Assembly: GCF_041468085.1 (NCBI RefSeq)
Contig: NZ_CP121017.1
Span: 4,747,501-4,811,500 of the forward strand
Length of the DNA stretch: 64,000 nucleotides
From: Tistrella mobilis
Lineage (GTDB): Bacteria; Pseudomonadota; Alphaproteobacteria; Tistrellales; Tistrellaceae
Reading direction: 5' to 3'
The stretch's first letter is position 1. The number at the start of each line of letters is the position of its first letter. The notes below the pieces were generated by a model that was given only the letters and a program-made list of their open reading frames with translations, searched no databases and was not told the origin of the DNA. Shown here piece after piece: positions 18,926 to 26,982 of this stretch. The position numbers and the translations under genes are program-made.

Positions 18926-20191
18926 TTACAAGTTCCTTGAGACCGTCGCGCCCTTGCCCTGGCCGGCGCGCATCTGGGCCTGATAGCGGTCCAGCGCCTG
19001 GTTCATCCGCGCGGCGAAATCATCGAGCGGGATCGGGCCGGTCTCGGCGGCATCCGTGCCGGCGGCATTCATCTCGCGCAGCTGGGCTGCCCGTGCGGCA
19101 TCGGTTGCCGTCCTGTCGTCCTGCTGTTCACGACCGCGTGGCGGGGTCGTGCGCGCGGCATAGGCTGAGGCACCCGGGGCCGATACCGGCGGGGCCGGCT
19201 TACGGGCGGTGGGGCCGTCGACGCCCATGAAGGCGGCTGCCGGGATGATCCGTCCCATCTCGGTATTGCCGCCGGCACTGCCGCCCGGCAGATCGGCGAG
19301 CGGCGTGCTGCCGGCGCCGCCTGCCGGTACGCTCTGGCGCAGCATGGCCTCGATCTCGCGCTCGCTGGGCCGGCCGTTGCGGCCGCGGGCGGTGGAGAGG
19401 TCGTTCGCTGCCAGGCGCTCCTCGGCCGGGGTGGTGGTGGTGCGGGTCTGCGCTGCCCGCGGCGCCCGGTCGGCGGTGGCGGCGATCGATGCCTGCGCCC
19501 CGGAGGATGCCTGCGCCCCGGAGGTCTGGGGCCCACCGCCGGCTGCCCCGTCGGCTGGCTGGTTGCCATTCGCCGCCGCCGGTGCCGGCGCGCCGAAGGC
19601 CCCCAGCAGGGCGGCGAACTGGGCCTCGCTCATCCCCTGATCGCCATCCGTGACGGGAATGTCCTTCGCGCCCACCGGCTTGCCCGCCGGCGCGGCGAGC
19701 GAGGCGATCTGGGAGCCGGCGACCCGTGCGCCGTCGTCGGCGGCGCTCTCCACCCGGCCGGAGGCGGCATCGGCTGCGGCCAGTGCCGTGCCGCCGGTAT
19801 CCTCGTCTTCGCCGATCAGCGCTGCCAGCGCCCGATCACCGGCGGTCTTGCCCGCGGCGTCCATGGTGGCGTTTTCCATCATCGCGCCGATCATGCCCAC
19901 CGGCCCGCCGAAAGCGATGCCGCCGATCATCCGGGCACCGGGCGAGACGGTATCGCCTGTGAGCGCGCGATAGACCGTGCCTACCACCGGCAGCTGCTGC
20001 AGCGGGTTCACGATATCGAGCAGGTCGCCGAAGCTGAAGCCGTCTTCGCCCCAGAAGCCGGCGGGTTCCGCGTTCGCGGTCCGGGTCGTCCGGTCGGCCT
20101 CTGCGGTGTCGGTCGAAGACGTGCGCGCAGGTTCCCCGCCGGCCCAGGCGGGCGTGTCGTAGCGGTAACCGCGGGAAGCGTCGACGAGCAT
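18926..20191 (-). CDS. Ala/Gly-rich hypothetical protein
   Basis: I do not recognise a function for this 421-residue protein. Residues about 45-100 are ordered and contain FGDLLDIVNPLQQLPVVG and TVYRALTGDT, then a small hydrophobic Gly-rich segment (RMIGGIAFGGPVGMIGAMM) that could insert in or lie on a membrane. The rest is low complexity, rich in Ala, Gly, Pro and Thr, with a short duplicated ASSGAQ unit. The last 40 residues look helical (PLDDFAARMNQALDRYQAQ). Codon use is like that of the neighbours, so it is a native gene. A conserved alphaproteobacterial family is likely. Confidence 0.6.
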   Translation of the reverse strand: MLVDASRGYRYDTPAWAGGEPARTSSTDTAEADRTTRTANAEPAGFWGEDGFSFGDLLDIVNPLQQLPVVGTVYRALTGDTVSPGARMIGGIAFGGPVGMIGAMMENATMDAAGKTAGDRALAALIGEDEDTGGTALAAADAASGRVESAADDGARVAGSQIASLAAPAGKPVGAKDIPVTDGDQGMSEAQFAALLGAFGAPAPAAANGNQPADGAAGGGPQTSGAQASSGAQASIAATADRAPRAAQTRTTTTPAEERLAANDLSTARGRNGRPSEREIEAMLRQSVPAGGAGSTPLADLPGGSAGGNTEMGRIIPAAAFMGVDGPTARKPAPPVSAPGASAYAARTTPPRGREQQDDRTATDAARAAQLREMNAAGTDAAETGPIPLDDFAARMNQALDRYQAQMRAGQGKGATVSRNL

Positions 20192-20434
20192 GGCAGAAAC
20201 CCCGGGGGCGCCCTGGCCGGCTGGCCTGTCGGGCGGGCGGTCGTGGCGCGCGGACCGGCGCCGTCCCGGATGTCGAATTCAAGCATCGTGCCAGTCGCGA
20301 ACCGGCCCACATCGCTCCGATCCGGGCAAAAACCTGCCGCAAGCCATTGATGGCTGACATCCTGCCGTTCGTGGCGCCCTGATCGGCCCGGCAGGAACTG
20401 CCGGGCGGCAGGCATTGCCCGGCGGGCCGTGCCG

Positions 20435-21085
20435 CTATGCGGAGACGGCCCCTCCCGGCGTCTTGTCCCTGTAACGGCAGAGATCGGCCACGATGCAGGC
20501 GGGGCAGTCGGGCCTGCGGGCCTTGCAGACATAGCGGCCGTGCAGGATCAGCCAGTGATGGGCGTGCAGGCGATAGTGTTTCGGCACGCGGCGCTCCAGC
20601 CCGCGCTCGACATCGAGCGGGGTTTTGCCGGGGGCAAGGCCGGTGCGGTTGCCGACCCGGAAGATATGGGTGTCGACCGCAATCGTCGGCTCGCCGAAGG
20701 CCACGTTCAACACCACATTCGCGGTCTTGCGGCCGACCCCGGGCAGGGCCTCAAGGGCGACACGGTCGCGCGGCACCTCACCCCCATGCTGCTCCACCAG
20801 AATGCGGCTGAGCGCGATGACGTTCTTCGCCTTGGCATTGAACAGGCCGATGGTCTTGATATGGGCGCGCAGGCCCTCTTCGCCCAGCTCCAGCATCTGG
20901 CCCGGGGTGAAAACCTGCTGGAACAGCAGCCGGGTCGCCTTGTTGACGCCGATATCGGTCGCCTGGGCAGACAGCACCACCGCCACCAGCAGCTGGTAGA
21001 CGTTGCCATAGGCAAGCTCGGTCTCGGGCGCCGGATCGGCGGCGGAGAGCCGGCGGAAGAATTCTTCGACATCGGCGCGCTTCAT
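20435..21085 (-). CDS. nth: Endonuclease III
   Basis: Nth is a DNA glycosylase/AP lyase that removes oxidised pyrimidines in base-excision repair. The 216-residue length is standard. The helix-hairpin-helix LPGVGRKTANVV contains the catalytic Lys120, and Asp138 in VDTH is the catalytic acid. The four cluster-binding cysteines appear in the spacing C-x6-C-x2-C-x5-C near the C-terminus. The ATG at 21085 fits the family; a GTG 54 bp upstream is less likely. It is divergent from the DUF2244 gene, a common pairing in alphaproteobacteria. Confidence 0.96.
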   Translation of the reverse strand: MKRADVEEFFRRLSAADPAPETELAYGNVYQLLVAVVLSAQATDIGVNKATRLLFQQVFTPGQMLELGEEGLRAHIKTIGLFNAKAKNVIALSRILVEQHGGEVPRDRVALEALPGVGRKTANVVLNVAFGEPTIAVDTHIFRVGNRTGLAPGKTPLDVERGLERRVPKHYRLHAHHWLILHGRYVCKARRPDCPACIVADLCRYRDKTPGGAVSA

Positions 21086-21211
21086 GGACGCTGACGATAG
21101 CCGCTTGGGCAGGCCTTGGGAAGCGGCGGCCGCATCCACGGATCAACCTGTCCCAGGTCCCTGAAGAATAACGGCTTGGCGGGCCGCCCGGCCGCTCCAT
21201 ATACTGAACCC

Positions 21212-21760
21212 ATGAGCCAGCCAGAGACCAGAGACGAGAGCCGGCCATCTTCCGACGGTCCGCTCATTTTCGATGCGCTGCTGACCCCCCATCGCTCCCT
21301 GCCGCCCAGCGGGTTCAGATGGGTGATGTTCGGCATCGCAGGCGTGCTCGCGCCCATGGGCATCTATTTCATGACCCTGGGCGCCTGGCCGGTCTTCGGC
21401 TTCTGCGGGCTTGAAATCCTGCTGATCTGGCTGGGCTTCCGCGCCAGCTATATCAGCGGCCGCGCGTTTGAGCGGCTGCACCTCACCCATGAACGGCTGC
21501 GGGTGGAACAGACCGACCATCGCGGCCGCACCCGCGCCCATGATTTTCAGCCCTACTGGCTGCGGGTGGAACTGGTGGAGCCCGATGCCGGCGAGGAAGA
21601 CGGCTTCGGCCCGCGCGAACTCGCCCTCACCAGCCATGGCCGGCGGCTGATCATCGGCCATTTCCTGACGCCCGAGGAACGGCGCGACCTGGCCCGGGCG
21701 CTGGAAACCGCGCTGCACCGGGCCAGGATGCCGCAGCCGACGGAGACGCTGCTCGCCTGA
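21212..21760 (+). CDS. DUF2244 membrane protein
   Basis: A 182-residue protein of the DUF2244 family (function unknown), identified by its layout: a short cytoplasmic N-terminus, two hydrophobic segments at about residues 36-75, and a C-terminal soluble domain with LHLTHERLRVEQTD. The last 33 residues (150-182) recur exactly, as a fragment, 2 kb downstream. The gene is intact, but its 3' end forms the left border of the AT-rich insert. Divergence from nth is a usual arrangement. Confidence 0.87.
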   Translation: MSQPETRDESRPSSDGPLIFDALLTPHRSLPPSGFRWVMFGIAGVLAPMGIYFMTLGAWPVFGFCGLEILLIWLGFRASYISGRAFERLHLTHERLRVEQTDHRGRTRAHDFQPYWLRVELVEPDAGEEDGFGPRELALTSHGRRLIIGHFLTPEERRDLARALETALHRARMPQPTETLLA

Positions 21761-21761
21761 G
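21666..21761 (+). repeat. Left copy of the 96-bp direct repeat (att-like)
   Basis: These 96 bp are the 3' end of the DUF2244 gene plus one base after the stop, identical to 23742-23837. Extending left, 7 further bp match apart from one silent C/T difference at 21665 (Leu CTG/TTG). To the right, similarity ends at once. The pattern is that of an attachment site used by an element that rebuilds the 3' end of its target gene. Confidence 0.93.
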
Positions 21762-22278
21762 GTGAACTGATCGATAGTGTTCGCCCACGCTCGGTGCATA
21801 TATATATTTTAAATAAATTTTCAGATATGAAGAGTCTTAATTGAGACACCAAGAATTAATTATTTCTAGAGTCCAAATATTTTTGACAAAAAATTTGCCA
21901 ATTTATTCCCTGGGATTCGTTTTCATTTCCACCTCAACGCCATATGAGATATGCTCTGAAACCGTATTTAAACCCCAAGGCGCAAGGTGCTACGACACGG
22001 ATTTGTTGCTGGTCAGCCTGTGTCGTTTCCGCCGCAAAAACGAAGCTTCAGGCGCTATGGATCTGGAAACCATGGCGTTTGCAACCATTTTCCGATGGCG
22101 TAGCTGGGCGCACTTCGATAACGTCCACTAGACAAACTCCATCGTGCTGAAGGGGGAAGAGCTTTAGCAGCTCAAGCTCACAGCCACTGCGTGTCTTCTA
22201 AAGCACGCCGATCTAAAAATAAGAGCTGACAAAGCCTTTCCTTATGCACTCATCGGCCAATGAATGGGAAAGTATGAG
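21762..22278. other. AT-rich left part of the insert, no convincing gene
   Basis: This stretch opens with a run of TA repeats and A/T tracts (21798-21835) and has a TTGACA at 21883 without a good -10 at normal distance. Open frames at 21841-22131 and 21944-22150 lack ribosome-binding sites and recognisable sequence, so I do not call them. A structured RNA cannot be excluded. Confidence 0.5.
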
Positions 22279-22515
22279 ATGAATGCGATGCGCAAGAATC
22301 GTGACTACGCCATTTATGGTCAGATGCGTCCAGATCGGGAAGCGTCCTGGTTAGACAGCTTTAGTGCGTTGACCCTTGACTTTAGCCCTACTCCATCTAG
22401 CTCTTATCGTAGCGACGGGCTATTCGGCGATGCCGTAAAAATACGACAGGACGCTGACAAAGTTATGAAAAATGCTGTATTGCGTCACATATTGTCACGG
22501 TCGCAGAATTTCTAA
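22279..22515 (+). CDS. Small hypothetical protein in the AT-rich insert
   Basis: A possible 78-residue protein that I do not recognise. It is rich in polar and charged residues, has no membrane segment and ends HILSRSQNF. Three in-frame ATGs (22264, 22279, 22288) compete; 22279 is preferred because GGAAAG lies at a workable distance. It ends 26 bp before the DUF2335 gene on the same strand, so the two may be cotranscribed. Codon use is like the insert, not the host. Existence as a real gene is uncertain. Confidence 0.45.
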   Translation: MNAMRKNRDYAIYGQMRPDREASWLDSFSALTLDFSPTPSSSYRSDGLFGDAVKIRQDADKVMKNAVLRHILSRSQNF

Positions 22516-22541
22516 TTTGGAAATTTTTATGAGATAATTTC

Positions 22542-23171
22542 ATGAACGAACGCACGCCGAATCCAGAAGACAGCGAGATGGCTGAGCGCTTGAACGAGGT
22601 CATCCGCCAGAACGCCATCTCGAAACTTAAAGATCTGAATTCTAATACGGTTAAATCTAACAACAGAGAAGCGCTCGCCCAGCTTGTTGCAGATGTGGCG
22701 AGCGATTCTCTGTTGGAAATCATTGAAATTTCAGAGATTGAGAAAAGCCACTACCATATGGGTCCTTTACCGGATCCGGCTACGCTTCGTGGATATGACG
22801 AGGTTGTTCCAGGATCGGCAGCGCAAATCGTTAATTCCCTTGCAGAAGAACAGCGGCATCGGCACAATTGGGAGAATAAGGCGCTATCCTCTGCTTCCAA
22901 AGAACGTGTAAGACGAGACTTAATTGCCAGTTTTCTTGCCTCTCTAGCCTTCGTGGCTGGCATATATCTTATATATCTAGGAAATTCATGGGAGGCAGTC
23001 GCTCTTATTTTAGGCGTCGTCTTGGGTGGCAGTGCTCTTTTTCTGGGTAGACAGATACTTGTCAGATTGGGACAAAATATTCTGGTAGAGAGCCAATCAA
23101 ACCATGATCCCTTGAACTCTAATGGTCGCAGGGAAAATATAAAATCCCAGAAAAAAATTCGAAAAAAATAG
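22542..23171 (+). CDS. DUF2335 membrane protein
   Basis: The 209-residue product fits the DUF2335 family of predicted membrane proteins of unknown function. The diagnostic part is MGPLPDPATLRGYDEVVPG (residues 73-91) followed by an EEQRHRH helix (102-108). Two hydrophobic helices at about 127-147 and 150-168 form a hairpin, and the tail is basic (KKIRKK). The first 70 residues are probably helical and acidic. The ribosome-binding site is weak. Families of this kind are often scattered on mobile DNA, which agrees with its low G+C and the flanking direct repeats. Confidence 0.75.
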   Translation: MNERTPNPEDSEMAERLNEVIRQNAISKLKDLNSNTVKSNNREALAQLVADVASDSLLEIIEISEIEKSHYHMGPLPDPATLRGYDEVVPGSAAQIVNSLAEEQRHRHNWENKALSSASKERVRRDLIASFLASLAFVAGIYLIYLGNSWEAVALILGVVLGGSALFLGRQILVRLGQNILVESQSNHDPLNSNGRRENIKSQKKIRKK

Positions 23172-23734
23172 TCGATCTGAATTTACGAATATTTCGAATC
23201 CCCGGTTTTTCCAGCCGTCAGATTGACAAAGCTACCGCTTAAGAAAATGGGCGGATTTGAAAATCAGCCTGCGCCCAAGCCGTAGATATCCGCTGCATAA
23301 TCTGAAAAATTATTTACCCTTGCACAAAAAAGGTGTGAAAGCCAAGCCGCCGTCCCGTCTCGAAATGGATCAGCACCGAGAAATACATCTGGCCAGAGCG
23401 GGCTGATTATCACTCTGGCGCCAGGGAGCTTGCAACATCTTCGCTGTCAACAGGCCTAGCGCCGACAGGCCACGAGGCAGACTTGGCCACATCCCGACAG
23501 GGTACCGGTCGCCTTGAGAGATGGGCGAGCGGAAAACCGATAGACGACGCCTGATCAACGCCGCCAACTCGGAGCGGCTGCCCTGTCGACGACACTTCTG
23601 CGGCCTAAAAAGCCTCAACCATGCCGCGTGACGTTTCACGAGCCCGGCCGATGATGACTCCGACGTCGGTCACCACGCAGGGATGTTACCCGACCCCTAC
23701 CGCAATGGCTGGCAATTGCCCCAAATTATCAGCT
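23172..23734. other. Right part of the insert, no convincing gene
   Basis: The first 200 bp stay AT-rich; from about 23380 the G+C rises towards host level. The minus strand has a 60-codon open stretch (about 23271-23447) without a start codon or ribosome-binding site that I can support, possibly a gene remnant. A perfect palindrome GGCAATTGCC occupies 23711-23720, just before the right repeat. No recombinase remnant was recognised. Confidence 0.45.
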
Positions 23735-23836
23735 CATTTCTTGACGCCCGAGGAACGGCGCGACCTGGCCCGGGCGCTGGAAACCGCGCTGCACCGGGCC
23801 AGGATGCCGCAGCCGACGGAGACGCTGCTCGCCTGA
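23735..23836 (+). pseudogene. Displaced 3' fragment of the DUF2244 gene
   Basis: The fragment encodes the last 33 residues of DUF2244 (HFLTPEERRD... to ...TETLLA) and its stop codon, identical in protein and differing by one silent base. It has no start of its own and is a by-product of the insertion upstream. If the insert arrived by site-specific integration, this is the ancestral end of the gene. Confidence 0.9.
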
Positions 23837-23837
23837 G
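23742..23837 (+). repeat. Right copy of the 96-bp direct repeat (att-like)
   Basis: Identical over 96 bp to 21666-21761. It marks the right boundary of the insert. The sequence to its right (23838-24430) is also AT-rich, so the boundary separates two unusual segments rather than insert and normal chromosome. Confidence 0.93.
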
Positions 23838-24123
23838 CATGCAGTGTCTGCAGCAGCCTGACTGCCCAAGGCGATTCCCGAGTATTGCGACGCTGAAACG
23901 TGTCGCTCTATTTAAAAATTTCGGCAGACAAAACATGGGCCGCCTCCCCGGCGCCGATCCCACGCAACCTTTGCGGCATAAGTCCTTCTAAAACTACCGG
24001 GTGATAAGACAAAATGCCGCGAGCCGCGTATGATCACATGGAAGATTATTCGCCGGGCTTGATGTGTCGTATATTTTTTCGGGACTGCCGTTTCGCGCAT
24101 GATATACGAAGAGAGCTCAATAT

Positions 24124-24167
24124 GGGTTGAAGTTTAACGAGGCTGCGCAGCCTTCAATTTTCAACCC
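24124..24167. repeat. Nested inverted repeat
   Basis: Outer arms GGGTTGAA (24124-24131) and TTCAACCC (24160-24167) enclose the perfect 14-bp palindrome AGGCTGCGCAGCCT (24140-24153). TTGAAG (24127-24132) can alternatively pair with CTTCAA (24152-24157), so two structures compete. Confidence 0.75.
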
Positions 24168-24241
24168 AAACCGTGAAGCCACTTGAACGGGTTCATTCTT
24201 CATACTTAACCGCCTCAGCCGAGCGAAATTCTTCTCATAGA

Positions 24242-24263
24242 AGTAAATTATCAATAATTTACT
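24242..24263. repeat. Perfect AT-rich inverted repeat
   Basis: AGTAAATTAT and ATAATTTACT form 10-bp arms around a 2-bp centre. It could be a protein-binding site; a 2-nt loop is poor for a hairpin. Confidence 0.7.
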
Positions 24264-24430
24264 CGTTATAGTAGTCGCGTGTCTCCAGTTACACGTCAAG
24301 GTATTTATGCTTGTGTATGAACACGCATTAGCTGTAAATGACTCTGATAGCTTCGTTTTATCCCCATGATTATTGACGAAATCATGGTGGTCGACTAACG
24401 ATCAGGTAGAACAGAGTCTGAAGAAAGCCA

Positions 24431-24454
24431 ACACGCCACCCGCCGATGGCGTGT
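24431..24454 (+). promoter_or_regulatory. Hairpin upstream of the comM-like gene
   Basis: ACACGCCA (24431-24438) and TGGCGTGT (24447-24454) form a perfect 8-bp stem with an 8-nt loop, exactly where G+C returns to host level. No T-run follows, so it is more likely a leader structure or operator than a terminator. Confidence 0.5.
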
Positions 24455-24554
24455 CGCGAAGGGGTTCGTGCGTGCGGACGTTGTGGACAGATCCACCGAC
24501 CCGGATCGACAGATGCACCGATGGCCTCCCGGCCGGAAACCGGGGGCGACGCCG

Positions 24555-26168
24555 TTGACCGCGCGCGTCGATACCATCGCGCTGACCGGCATCCGGGCAG
24601 TCCCCGTCGAGGTTCAGGTGGCGATCTCGGCCGGGCTGCCGGCCTTTGCCGTGGTCGGTCTGGGCGACAAGGCGGTGACGGAAGCACGGGAACGGGTGCG
24701 TGCGGCGCTCGGCCGGCTGGGGCTGACCCTGCCGGCGAAGCGTATCCTGGTCAATCTGGCGCCGGCGGGTCTGGCCAAGGAAGGCTCGCATTACGATCTG
24801 CCGATCGCGCTCGCCCTGATGCTCGGCATCGGCGCCCTGCCGTCAGGGGTGTTGGACGGCCATCTGGCCCTGGGCGAACTGGCGTTGGACGGCACGCTTG
24901 CCGCGGTGGCCGGCGTGCTGCCGGCAGCCGTTCTTGCGGCGGAAACCGGCCGGCGGATCATCTGCCCGGCCGCATCGTCGGAAGAGGCGGCCTGGGCGGG
25001 CGATCGCCATGCGGTGATCGCGGCCCCCGATCTGCTGGGCCTGTTGGGCCATCTGACCGGGCGCAGCACGCTGCCGACACCGCCGGAACCCCGGCTGGAG
25101 GGGGAACCGTCCCTGCCCGACATGGCCGACATCCGCGGCCAGCCGGTGGCACGGCGGGCGCTGGAGATCGCCGCGGCCGGCCGCCACAATCTGCTGATGA
25201 TCGGCCCGCCCGGTGCCGGAAAATCCATGCTGGCCCGGCGCCTGCCCGGCCTGCTGCCGCCGCTGGCCCCGGCGGAATCACTGGATCTGTGCCTGATCGA
25301 AAGCGTGGCCGGCCGCGGGCAGGTGCGGCCGCGGATCAGCCGGCCGTTCCGCGACCCGCATCATTCGGCATCGGCCGCAGCCCTGGTCGGCGGCGGCAAC
25401 CGCGCCCGCCCGGGCGAAATCAGCCTGGCCCATGGCGGCGTGCTGTTCCTGGACGAGCTGCCGGAATTCGCCCGGCCGACGCTGGAAGCCCTGCGCCAGC
25501 CGGTGGAAAGCGGTGAGGCCGTGGTGTCGCGGGCGGCCTTGCATGTGTCCTATCCGGCGCGCGTACAGCTGCTGGCGGCGATGAATCCCTGCCGTTGCGG
25601 CCATGTCGCCGACCCGATGCTGGCCTGCAACCGCGCGCCGCGCTGTGCGGCGGATTATCAGAACCGCCTCTCCGGCCCGCTTCTCGACCGCTTCGACATG
25701 ACGATCGAACTGGCGCCGACACCGCCGGCCGCGATTCTGGCCCACGGGCCGGGAGAGGCAAGCGCCCCGATCCGGGCGCGGGTGCTGGCGGCGCGCGCCC
25801 GTGCCGATGCCCGCAATCGCGGGCTCGCCGGGCTGGACGAGGCTCCGGCCCATCTGCGCCGGCCGATGACCAATGCCGAGCTGGAAGGCACGGCCCTTGA
25901 TCAGGCGGCCGCACTCGACGGACCGGCGCGGGAATTGATGCTGCGCGCATCGGAACGGCTTCGTCTGTCGGCACGGGGCGTGACCCGGGTTCTGCGGGTT
26001 GCGCTGACCATCGCCGATCTGGCCGGCCGCGAGCGGATCGGCCGCACCCAATTGAGCGAGGCGCTGGCCTATCGCCGCCCGCCCGGCCCGGCGGCAGGGC
26101 TGCGCACCGCCGGGCAGCCCCATGATCGTGGTGGTCCGAACGCCCGGCCCTCCCATCCTCCACAGTGA
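24555..26168 (+). CDS. comM: YifB/ComM-family Mg-chelatase-like AAA+ ATPase
   Basis: The ComM helicase aids branch migration during natural transformation in some bacteria; the family is widespread. Walker A GPPGAGKS lies near residue 217, Walker B is in GGVLFLDELPEF, and a four-Cys zinc-binding stretch starts NPCRCGH. The conserved N-terminus begins ARVDTIALTGI, so the TTG at 24555 is preferred (537 residues). An ATG at 24513 and a GTG at 24468 (good AAGGGG) are alternatives that add unconserved residues. The AT-rich region ends about 100 bp upstream, and the original 5' end may have been altered. Confidence 0.88.
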   Translation: MTARVDTIALTGIRAVPVEVQVAISAGLPAFAVVGLGDKAVTEARERVRAALGRLGLTLPAKRILVNLAPAGLAKEGSHYDLPIALALMLGIGALPSGVLDGHLALGELALDGTLAAVAGVLPAAVLAAETGRRIICPAASSEEAAWAGDRHAVIAAPDLLGLLGHLTGRSTLPTPPEPRLEGEPSLPDMADIRGQPVARRALEIAAAGRHNLLMIGPPGAGKSMLARRLPGLLPPLAPAESLDLCLIESVAGRGQVRPRISRPFRDPHHSASAAALVGGGNRARPGEISLAHGGVLFLDELPEFARPTLEALRQPVESGEAVVSRAALHVSYPARVQLLAAMNPCRCGHVADPMLACNRAPRCAADYQNRLSGPLLDRFDMTIELAPTPPAAILAHGPGEASAPIRARVLAARARADARNRGLAGLDEAPAHLRRPMTNAELEGTALDQAAALDGPARELMLRASERLRLSARGVTRVLRVALTIADLAGRERIGRTQLSEALAYRRPPGPAAGLRTAGQPHDRGGPNARPSHPPQ

Positions 26169-26186
26169 CCAACGGACCCCTTGGCC

Positions 26187-26867
26187 ATGACCGACGACAA
26201 CCAGCATGACGGCCCGAAGCGCCACACCAAGCCGACGCAAAAGGGCACGGAGCCCCAGAAGGGCGTACCGGCAGAAAAGAGCCCGGGCGGTGGATCGGGG
26301 GGCCCGTTGATCGCGGAAGGCGGCGTGCCCGACTGGCCGCCGGTCGAGCCCGCGCAAATCGATCCGGAAATCCGGTCGGCCAGCGCCCAGATGATCGATG
26401 CCCATGTCGGCGCGCGCCTGCTGGCCCTGCGCCAGATGCGCGAGATCAGCCAGCACCAGCTGGGCGAAGCCCTGGGCCTGACCTTTCAGCAGGTCCAGAA
26501 ATACGAGCGCGGCCTGAACCGGATCAGCGCCGGCCGGCTGTACATCGCCGCTACCTTCCTGGGGGTGCCGGTCGCCTATTTCTTCGATGGTCTGCCGACC
26601 GGCACGGACCTGGAAGCCTGGCTGAGCGGCGACCAGCTGGCAGAGGCGCCTGCTACATTGTCGGCCGGCACACCGGTTACAACAGAAGATCGACAGCTTC
26701 AGGATCTGCTGGTTGCCTATGCCCGGATCGAGGATCCGGGGCGGCGGCAGGCGCTGGCGGCGGCCGTGCAGAACATCGCCGACGCCTGCGATGGTGTCGT
26801 GGGGGGCGAGGGGCGCCGTTCCCCCTTGCGCCGCCGCCGCGGCCGGCCGCCCAAGAAGCGGGATTGA
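26187..26867 (+). CDS. XRE-family transcriptional regulator
   Basis: A 226-residue DNA-binding protein. The helix-turn-helix occupies about residues 68-122 and includes LGEALGLTFQQVQKYERG and NRISAGRLYIAA. It is flanked by a polar N-terminal tail of about 65 residues and a C-terminal region ending in a basic RRRRGRPPKK. This type is common in alphaproteobacteria with the FQQVQKYE recognition helix; target genes are unknown. The HTH resembles that of the protein at 49594-50115. The ATG at 26187 is preferred to a TTG two codons earlier. Confidence 0.9.
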   Translation: MTDDNQHDGPKRHTKPTQKGTEPQKGVPAEKSPGGGSGGPLIAEGGVPDWPPVEPAQIDPEIRSASAQMIDAHVGARLLALRQMREISQHQLGEALGLTFQQVQKYERGLNRISAGRLYIAATFLGVPVAYFFDGLPTGTDLEAWLSGDQLAEAPATLSAGTPVTTEDRQLQDLLVAYARIEDPGRRQALAAAVQNIADACDGVVGGEGRRSPLRRRRGRPPKKRD

Positions 26868-26982
26868 GCGGACGATACCGGCGGGGACGGCGGCGTCATC
26901 CTGGAGGCTTGATCCGGGGCGGGCTTCGATCAACCATGCGTCGATCAGCCCCATGCCATTCCAGCCCGAAAGGACCTGCCGG

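Larger units (their letters stand above)
21762..23741. mobile_element. AT-rich insert bounded by DUF2244 3'-end repeats
   Basis: About 2.0 kb of visibly low G+C content and different codon use sits between the two 96-bp direct repeats; the repeat-to-repeat period is 2,076 bp. It contains a small unknown gene, a DUF2335 membrane-protein gene and about 1 kb with no convincing gene. No integrase, transposase or terminal inverted repeat was found. It is best read as a non-autonomous or decayed integrative element. A local duplication followed by insertion is the alternative. Confidence 0.75.
23838..24430. other. AT-rich spacer with inverted repeats, no gene
   Basis: About 590 bp between the right repeat and the comM-like gene. 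No open frame here has a plausible start and sequence. It contains two notable inverted repeats (24124-24167 and 24242-24263), AT-rich tracts such as GTCGTATATTTTTT (24067 on) and stop codons in all frames. It may be remains of a second insertion or an AT-rich regulatory region. Confidence 0.5.

Noticed and set aside
19485-19523. Short direct repeat inside the Ala-rich gene
   Set aside because: It codes for a duplicated ASSGAQ unit and is explained by low-complexity protein sequence.
21841-22150. Two overlapping small frames in the AT-rich insert (21841-22131 and 21944-22150)
   Set aside because: No ribosome-binding site, one begins with TTG, and neither product has a recognisable domain.
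23370-23639. 89-codon minus-strand frame in the insert
   Set aside because: Arg-rich, no motif, no good start; possible remnant but not supportable as a gene.
21762-24430. tRNA or tmRNA gene in the AT-rich region as integration target
   Set aside because: No T-loop (GGTTCRANNC) or acceptor-type pairing found; the repeat is protein-coding DNA instead.
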